A DNA stretch of 12,702 bases, taken from Zancudomyces culisetae (Eukaryota; Kickxellomycota; Harpellomycetes; Harpellales; Legeriomycetaceae). Shown here in pieces: positions 7,224 to 12,702 of this stretch (within the stretch, counting starts at the first letter, position 1; every line of letters starts with the position of its first letter). The translations under genes were made by a program, and so were the position numbers. The notes beneath the pieces were generated by a model, which made no database searches, was not told the origin of the DNA, and saw only the letters and a program-made list of their open reading frames with translations. The stretch spans positions 1 through 12,702 of the forward strand of contig LSSK01001204.1 of the NCBI GenBank assembly GCA_001969505.1, given 5' to 3'.

Positions 7224-8219
7224 TAGATCTCAACACCACCTTCTGATTCTTAAGTCAACGATTTTAAGCAAAATAACTTTTATTTAAAAAGAATCGAAAC
7301 AGATGGTCACAAAAAAAATCATAGAATCAAACTATCACTATATTTCTGGGTTCGATTGGACCTTTTGGTTGAAATCTGATGTTTTGTATATCACGAGTTA
7401 GCTTGGTATGCATATCATATCAAGCTATGTAAATTATTTATAATAACGTCTGGCTTCAATGTGTCGTGTACTTGCTGTATACAGACTATAAACGAAACTC
7501 TCAAGATTGGTTATTACTTGCAAGTTATTGTACATATTACACTTTACTGTGTTGGCTGGGTCTTTATATAGGTACGTTCATTTGATTCTGGAAAAATGAA
7601 ACCATGTTCTGCACTTATGTAAGAATCTTATTAAATACTAGATAGTCTTTTCCTTTTCAATCCTAGCATGACAAACTCTTAGTTTGAGGAATTAGGGATA
7701 AATAAAACGGAAATAAAAGAGAGAAAAGGGTTTGTAAAAAGCAACGAAATACAAATTGCGATGGTTACAATATATCACACTCATATATTGTTACTAACTT
7801 TGGGCTGCAAAAATTTAGAATTGCAGTGTAATTATACATTATTAGAAGATTAAAAGTAAAAGTAGATAAATGTTTGTGTGTAAAAGTAAATAGTACACAC
7901 TTTTAATCAATACACATGGGATTATATAATATTGATTAATGAATTTACGATTTTTTAACTAGTGGTGGTATTTATTGCAGATGATATATTATAATTTAAA
8001 GATGAAGTTCGGTTTATTATTTGTTTATAAGAGTAGATATGGAAATGAAGAACTAGATAAAAAATTATATAAAAATAAAATAAACGTACATTCAGTATAT
8101 ATCAAGCCTACTCTTTGAAATTATAGTGTGAATCCGCTCCAACCTATTTCATAATAACCAAAATTATAAATATTTTTATAGTTTTGTATATATAATAATA
8201 AAACTGTAGTCAAGAAAAT
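7224..8219. other. AT-rich spacer, no gene seen
   Basis: No supported coding frame. It holds an inverted repeat with 7-bp arms, TAGCTTG (7399-7405) and CAAGCTA (7421-7427), about 175 bp after the TEN1-like stop; its role is unknown. A TACTAAC sequence near 7793 followed by TTTAG and TTGCAG resembles the end of an intron but has no exons around it. The right end is the upstream region of the tRNA pair. Confidence 0.55.
8185..8199 (+). promoter_or_regulatory. TATA-like stretch upstream of the tRNA pair
   Basis: TGTATATATAATAAT lies about 20-35 bp before the 5' end of tRNA-Asp, where TFIIIB contacts DNA. Upstream TATA-like elements assist Pol III initiation in several fungi. The surrounding DNA is AT-rich, so the match is weak evidence. 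Confidence 0.35.
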
Positions 8220-8291
8220 TCTCGGATAGTATAGTGGTCAGTATCCCAGTCTGTCACATTGGAGACCCGGGTTCAATTCCCGGTCCGAGAG
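8220..8291 (+). tRNA. tD(GUC): tRNA-Asp (GUC)
   Basis: A 72-nt cloverleaf. The acceptor arms are TCTCGGA/TCCGAGA with discriminator G. The anticodon stem CCAGT/ATTGG (one G-U pair) encloses loop CTGTCAC with anticodon GTC. The T stem CCGGG/CCCGG encloses TTCAATT. The A box (TAGTATAGTGGTC) and B box (GGTTCAATTCC) are intact, and there is no intron. Only 7 nt separate it from the following tRNA-Glu, with no T-run terminator between. Confidence 0.96.
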
Positions 8292-8298
8292 TTCTGTT

Positions 8299-8370
8299 TC
8301 CGATATGGTCCAGTGGCTAGGATTTCTCGCTTTCACCGAGACGGCCGGGGTTCGATTCCCCGTATCGGAG
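8299..8370 (+). tRNA. tE(UUC): tRNA-Glu (UUC)
   Basis: A 72-nt cloverleaf. The acceptor arms are TCCGATA/TATCGGA with discriminator G. The anticodon stem TCTCG/CGAGA encloses loop CTTTCAC with anticodon TTC. The T stem CGGGG/CCCCG encloses TTCGATT. The B box GGTTCGATTCC is a perfect consensus, and there is no intron. It is probably made from one transcript with the tRNA-Asp directly upstream. Confidence 0.96.
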
Positions 8371-8372
8371 TC

Positions 8373-8385
8373 TTTTTATTTTTTT
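8373..8385 (+). terminator. Pol III terminator after the tRNA pair
   Basis: T5-A-T7 begins 3 nt after the last base of tRNA-Glu. It is the only T-run of sufficient length in or directly after the pair, so it should end transcription from both internal promoters. Confidence 0.85.
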
Positions 8386-9594
8386 GAAACTTTTTTCAGT
8401 CATGATCATACATGGTTTTTGTATTGTAGTATAGCGACTAGATACTTTTTTCCAGCTAATCAGTTACAATTAATAGCAGAGTATAACCATCAATAAGAGC
8501 ATCATCGGTATCTTAAATAAAGATCGATCTATGTTAGTAAAGTCAATAGTGAAAAAACAAAGATTATCCAATCTTAACCGAACTTAATACACATATAGCA
8601 CGCAGTAGTTCCTAGACTTTACTTTGTATTTATTATTATATCAATAATAATAAAATTAGTTGAAACATTCATAAACGGCAATCAGAACTAGCTGAGTGAT
8701 CTGAGACCTGAGTATAACAGACATAATCAAAGTGCTATATCAAACTCAACCATCATCTTGGCTGAAGTATGCATCACATTAATAATTTCATTTACAATAC
8801 CGCACAGATCACAACATTATTTTACTAGTTTTGTATTGCTAGTAGACTCTCTATACAATAATAGTGTATTGTACTATATCAGTTGTACCTTTTGAGTGTC
8901 ACTTCCTCATATCCCCCACCAATTTTTTTTTTTAATTTCTCATTTTAGAAACTTTATTATTATTATCAATGATAGGGCTATTTTCACATGATAAATATTA
9001 TTCAAGAATAGCATCTTTTTTTATCCGTAGCGGAACTGATCTCTTCTATTCACTTGAATACCTTCTTGTGTGCAAATTTAAAAATCATTCTGTGAGGCTA
9101 TATACCACTTTAACAATAAGCCCTAATCGCTAACCATTGACTATTTCTTAGTGATGTTATATTTGGAAATATACAACCACATTTTATTACTTTTAATGTA
9201 GTCGGTGGATGGTGTCATTGTTAAGGAGAGTAGAGAGCAGACCATTCTAAATTATATACCACTGTGGCCGTATGTCAATAACGCAACAATTTGGCTTAAT
9301 TGCTCAATTTCCTGCGTTATTTGTCACCTCATGCGCGATTTGCAATATTTCAAATGAATTATTGATTACTAATTTTCAAGATAAACTTTAATATTTTATA
9401 ACAGTGAAAACCCTTGAAAAAATGTTAAATATTCGATTTGGTTCTGTTAATTTTAGCAAAAAATATTAAGAAATATTCTTAGATATAAACCAACTTTTTC
9501 TTGGCTGTAGAATTCGGGTTGTGTTAACTACACCTTCAATAAACGAAATTGCTTTCAGTAGTATCAAACTAAAACAGAAAAAAAAAGATATAAA
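8386..9594. other. AT-rich spacer upstream of COX17, no gene seen
   Basis: No supported coding frame on either strand and no further tRNA B box. The last part is the COX17 promoter. The stretch from about 9520 to TTTCAG at 9558 could be the 3' end of a 5'-UTR intron, but no convincing donor was found. Confidence 0.5.
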
Positions 9595-9828
9595 ATGTGG
9601 AGTTTTCTTGGATTCGGAAAGAGCGATTCTGGCAACGCAGTCGAAAAGAAAGAGCTACCAAACAACGCCACGAATACCGAAAAACCAAAGCCATGTTGCG
9701 CTTGTCCTGACACCAAGAGGGCCAGAGATCAGTGCTTCCTAGATAAGGGTGATTCAGCAGAGCAAGACTGTCATCATCTTATCATCGCACACAGAGAATG
9801 TATGGCTAGTTTTGGCTACAAAGTTTGA
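9595..9828 (+). CDS. COX17: Cox17, copper chaperone for cytochrome c oxidase
   Basis: A small Cys-rich protein of the cytosol and mitochondrial intermembrane space. It carries Cu(I) to Sco1 and Cox11 for building the CuA and CuB sites of complex IV. The 77-residue product has the signature KPKPCCACPD: the copper-binding pair C34-C35 and then C37, with twin CX9C motifs C37/C47 and C59/C69 forming the disulfide-linked helical hairpin imported by Mia40. The end, ECMASFGYKV, matches the family. It is slightly longer than S. cerevisiae Cox17 (69) because of an N-terminal extension starting MWSFLGFGKSDSG. The ATG has an A-rich yeast-type context. It converges on OPI3, with 323 bp between the genes. 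Confidence 0.96.
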   Translation: MWSFLGFGKSDSGNAVEKKELPNNATNTEKPKPCCACPDTKRARDQCFLDKGDSAEQDCHHLIIAHRECMASFGYKV

Positions 9829-10151
9829 ATTGTTGGAGTAGATTGAAGTTTTTGGACTGAATCAGGACATAAAACAGTTGCCGAAACAGTATATTGCATA
9901 CTCGAGTATTCACACTGTGTTTCTTTCTCTGTAATTTTGCCGCGAGCTACACTCGTTTCCCCAATTGATGATAATATAGAGCTTTTTTTTTTCTTATTTA
10001 TTCAATTGTGATTAGCTTTGAGTATGTTAGTTTTACTTTTTTTTAAAAAAAAAAACAGGTTTACTTTGCTCAATAAAAAAAGTCATACTTTTCTAGAGAA
10101 AAAAGGTAAGCTAGATACATGCAAAGAACAAGTAGGTGACTGGAAGTAAAG
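9829..10151. other. Convergent 3' region of COX17 and OPI3
   Basis: 323 bp between the two stop codons, with no gene. It contains T-rich runs near 9983-9995 and a T8A11 tract at 10037-10055 that reads as T-run then A-run on both strands. These AT tracts fit 3'-end formation for both transcripts. Confidence 0.6.
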
Positions 10152-11155
10152 TTATTTCCGCTTAGACTCTTTTTCGGCAGCTTGTCTATAGATCATCGAA
10201 GTGAATTCTCCCTCAAACTTGGAGGCAACCATGTAACACACTATGACAAAGCAGCTCAATAGTACACCAACAAGCGAGTTGTAGTACAAAGCCACTCCAA
10301 AAAAGCTCAATGTCGATCCTACATACATGGGATGCTCCAAGACGTTGAAGGGAAATGATGTTACTCTTTCTGACATAAGAATACCAAAGTAATCACCTAT
10401 TCAATTAAAAATATAAAAACTCATATGTCAACTGTTCATGTCTTGAATCAGAGTATGCTAAAAACCATTCTGAGCTTGTTTCGATACAAGTTTCTTTTTT
10501 TGATAAAAATCTTATAACCACTTGTTCACATAACACCACCCAAAAAAATAATAAGAATAAGAATGTCTCACCCAAATAGGTACCAACGAATCCCAACTTA
10601 TACATAGATGACAAAACAAAGACATTCCCCAAAAGTATCAGAACATAGGATATTCCTTTTAATGGAATACCAGTCGAAATGGTGTAAGCTGGAGAGTTTT
10701 GGATAGCGAGCTTGTACCTAGTATATAGCATATATATTCATATCCATATAAATATCCACATTTGTATTTAATGCATATTCAAAGTCCGGTTAAACGAAAA
10801 AAGGCTGTGCTATTTCATACAACCCATCATATAAACATATTTATACAACTATTATTAAGTGTATCGCTTACAAAAAGTCACGAAATATTCCCAAAAGAAA
10901 TATTGTGGCGCCCAGGGCGTAGCAACCCAATTTTGGAGATCCAAATGCTTTTGTCAGGATTTTCGACCTGTACTCTATTTCAATACAACTCATTTTAGTA
11001 TTTGAATGTACTCATTCCCAGTGAAGTTACAACAAGGTTTAAATATTTAATGTTTTCTTACCTGCTCGGGCAACAGTATTCCAAAAAAGTGGATTAAACG
11101 CGATTGACAGAGCAGAGACAATAACGTATTTATTAAGGATTGTAGCGCCGCTCAT
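10152..11155 (-). CDS. OPI3: Phospholipid N-methyltransferase Opi3 (four exons)
   Basis: Complement join 10152-10396, 10572-10717, 10872-10974 and 11062-11155, giving 195 residues (S. cerevisiae Opi3 has 206). This ER membrane enzyme uses S-adenosylmethionine for the last methylations from phosphatidyl-monomethylethanolamine to phosphatidylcholine. The introns (87, 154 and 175 nt) start GTAAGA, GTAAGC and GTGAGA and all end TAG; the phases 1, 2 and 1 give one clean frame. Diagnostic segments are AFNPLFWNTVARAEY (19-33), LTKAFGSPKLGCYALGATIF, LSSMYKLGFVGTYLGDYFGI (101-120) and ERVTSFPFNVLEHPMYVGST (124-143). Four hydrophobic segments fit the four-helix PEMT fold. An odd point is residues 176-178, EGE, where human and S. 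cerevisiae enzymes have the AdoMet-binding EE pair. No Ino2/Ino4 site (CATGTGAAAT) was seen in the first 400 bp upstream. Confidence 0.95.
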
Positions 11156-12702
11156 TTTATTCGATTGACTTTTATTTATCTGGACTCGGCTCGGGTTCTA
11201 TCCACTGCCAAAATTTATACCTAACTAATTAAAGGTAGACCAAGAACTATAAGAAGGATAAGGAGAAAGAAAAAGGAAAGGGAAAATGAAAAGGAAAAAA
11301 AATAACAATAACAATAACAAGAAAAGTTATCGAGTGCGCAATATTTTACCCTTTCAAGTATGTGTATAATGAACAAAAGTAGACCCCGTCCGCAAGTTTA
11401 TGTACAAAAATTGCATCAAAAGTTTGCTTTAAAGCCAGAAGAGGAAATGATTCGTTAGACTCCTCCTGGCCTGGCTAATAAAGTGCAGTTTTCGCCTAGT
11501 AAGATTTTCATCAATTGAGTTGCAAACCATGATTGGTCAGATATGTAATCTATTAACACATTTTTGCTCTTCTGGGTCTTTTTTCTTCTTTTGTTCACGC
11601 TTTTACTCCCACTTTGGCTTCCATCTTGGTTTTAGAACCTCAAAGAAAAAAATGTGCCGTCGTTGATCCTAAGGCTAATCAACCTCAACATAAGTGCTAA
11701 TTAAAACCGGGAGGTGTGGTATGTTATTATGCTGGGAGCTTTCTATTGTTGGATATTTTTGCTTTATACATTGATGGGCCCACCAAAATTAGGGAGTAAT
11801 AATTTGTGATGCTTTTCTGTATTGACACTGAGGTTATGTACCGAATAACCCATAATGCAATATGCCACCTCTTTGAAAATAGCATAGTTAGTCGGTTTGA
11901 TTCACAGGGCATATCCACCTCACCAGGTTTTACAAGCCTGTTCTTGATTTCTGAACACTCTCATACTACCAAAAAAAAAAGGTACTTGTAAAATTGCGAA
12001 ACTAAATATCGCTTGTCCCTCATACAATCTTGGGTCGCTAGTATAAAAGTTCTAATTCAAAACTAGACTCCGATTAGCACTCAAAGGTCTTGCAACTTGG
12101 CCTTGCATACATAAAAATGAGAAGAAATTAATAAACTTACAGCAGTGCTCAAATGCTTCTCAGATCGCTGTCGAGTTCAAAAATATAATACCATTAGTTG
12201 ATTACAACATAAATCTGCTATTCATCCTGTATTTACACATTTTTATTTACAAAATACTAAACCCAGTAACAGATTTAGCACCTCATGGTTGTGATTTTCC
12301 TTTTTTTCTGGTGGTTATTGTACAAAAACCAGATCTGGATGCTAGTGATTGGTTTTCTAGCACCAAAAATAATTTTTATGGAAAGCACTAATGGGCATAG
12401 TCGTAGAATGGCTAGCCACTAATATCTATGCCTATGACTTTTATAGGTGTAGCTATAAGTGGAACCAACTTTTGTGGACTTGGAGTTACCGGATAAATGG
12501 CATGTGCACATATTCAAACATTCACACATTTATACATGGTATGGAAAAAAGCTATGGAATCCAGGCAAAGTTGCGCTGCTAATATATACAATACTAGGAT
12601 ACAAAACGACAAAAAAGTGTATTTATTAAACAATTGATGTCTGATTGCAAAACGCAGATTGCCAAATCCTTTGCTCTAGCTGGCTTCTAGCCTCTATATC
12701 TT
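11156..12702. other. Upstream region of OPI3 and unassigned DNA
   Basis: About 1.5 kb without a confident gene. Near OPI3 there is a purine-rich tract (about 11240-11300) followed by a short triplet-like repeat. A 29-codon frame from ATG 11369 to TAG 11456-11458 reads MNKSRPRPQVYVQKLHQKFA and continues in frame for 18 more codons to a TGA, resembling coding debris. On the minus strand, 11570-11640 reads KPKWE, stop, KREQKKKKDPEEQ. Neither is long enough to call. The remainder is AT-rich with chance frames. Confidence 0.45.
11240..11318. repeat. Polypurine tract and (AATAAC)3 repeat
   Basis: The plus strand is almost purely A and G from about 11247 to 11300, and then AATAAC occurs three times in tandem (11301-11318). 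Relative to OPI3 this is a polypyrimidine stretch 85-165 bp upstream of the ATG, a position where it could exclude nucleosomes. Confidence 0.65.

Noticed and set aside
7345-7360. GGTTCGATTGG resembling a tRNA B box
   Set aside because: The final CC is missing and no cloverleaf can be drawn around it.
7571-7826. Possible intron (GTACGT ... TACTAAC ... TTGCAG) on the plus strand
   Set aside because: The signals are individually plausible but no open frame or RNA gene flanks them.
8305-8496. 63-codon plus-strand frame starting inside tRNA-Glu
   Set aside because: It begins within an intact tRNA gene and runs through the Pol III terminator.
12501-12506. CATGTG core of an Ino2/Ino4 site
   Set aside because: It lies about 1.3 kb from the OPI3 start and does not match the full CATGTGAAAT element.

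Overview
The window looks like nuclear DNA of an ascomycete yeast (Saccharomycotina-like). Five confident protein genes have close yeast or fungal relatives, the flanking DNA is AT-rich with long spacers, and several genes carry short spliceosomal introns (about 85-175 nt) with GTAAG-type donors and mostly AATAG acceptors. CTG codons fall at invariant leucines in the proteasome ATPase and the kinase, which argues against the CUG-Ser clade. The Rpt2 protein looks closer to animal and filamentous-fungal forms than to S. cerevisiae, and introns are more frequent than in S. cerevisiae. This hints at an early-diverging lineage, but the species cannot be named from this sequence.

Layout from left to right. 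A protein kinase A catalytic subunit lies on the minus strand at 167-1183. A 2.9 kb stretch follows with no confident large gene. It holds coding-like debris with in-frame stops (about 1866-2630), a second exon-like pair (2959-3333), a plausible 69-residue membrane protein on the minus strand (3497-3706) and a CA/TA-rich low-complexity tract. A three-exon ankyrin-repeat gene (4088-4786, plus) converges at 48 bp on RPT2 (4835-6339, minus), the 26S proteasome ATPase. RPT2 and a TEN1-like OB-fold gene (6792-7223, plus) are divergent across about 450 bp that holds a PACE-like (Rpn4) site.

Next come about 1 kb without genes, a tight tRNA-Asp(GUC)/tRNA-Glu(UUC) pair (8220-8370) and about 1.2 kb of AT-rich spacer. 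COX17 (9595-9828, plus) and a four-exon OPI3 (10152-11155, minus) converge. The last 1.5 kb has no confident gene.

The genes do not form one pathway: signalling (PKA), proteolysis (Rpt2), telomere capping (Ten1-like), copper delivery to cytochrome oxidase (Cox17), phosphatidylcholine synthesis (Opi3) and translation (tRNAs). The most informative result is the RPT2 gene model. An intron placed directly after the ATG brings in a second exon that starts with glycine and restores the N-myristoylation signal typical of Rpt2. No new multi-gene system is evident; the least explained DNA is 1.2-3.5 kb.
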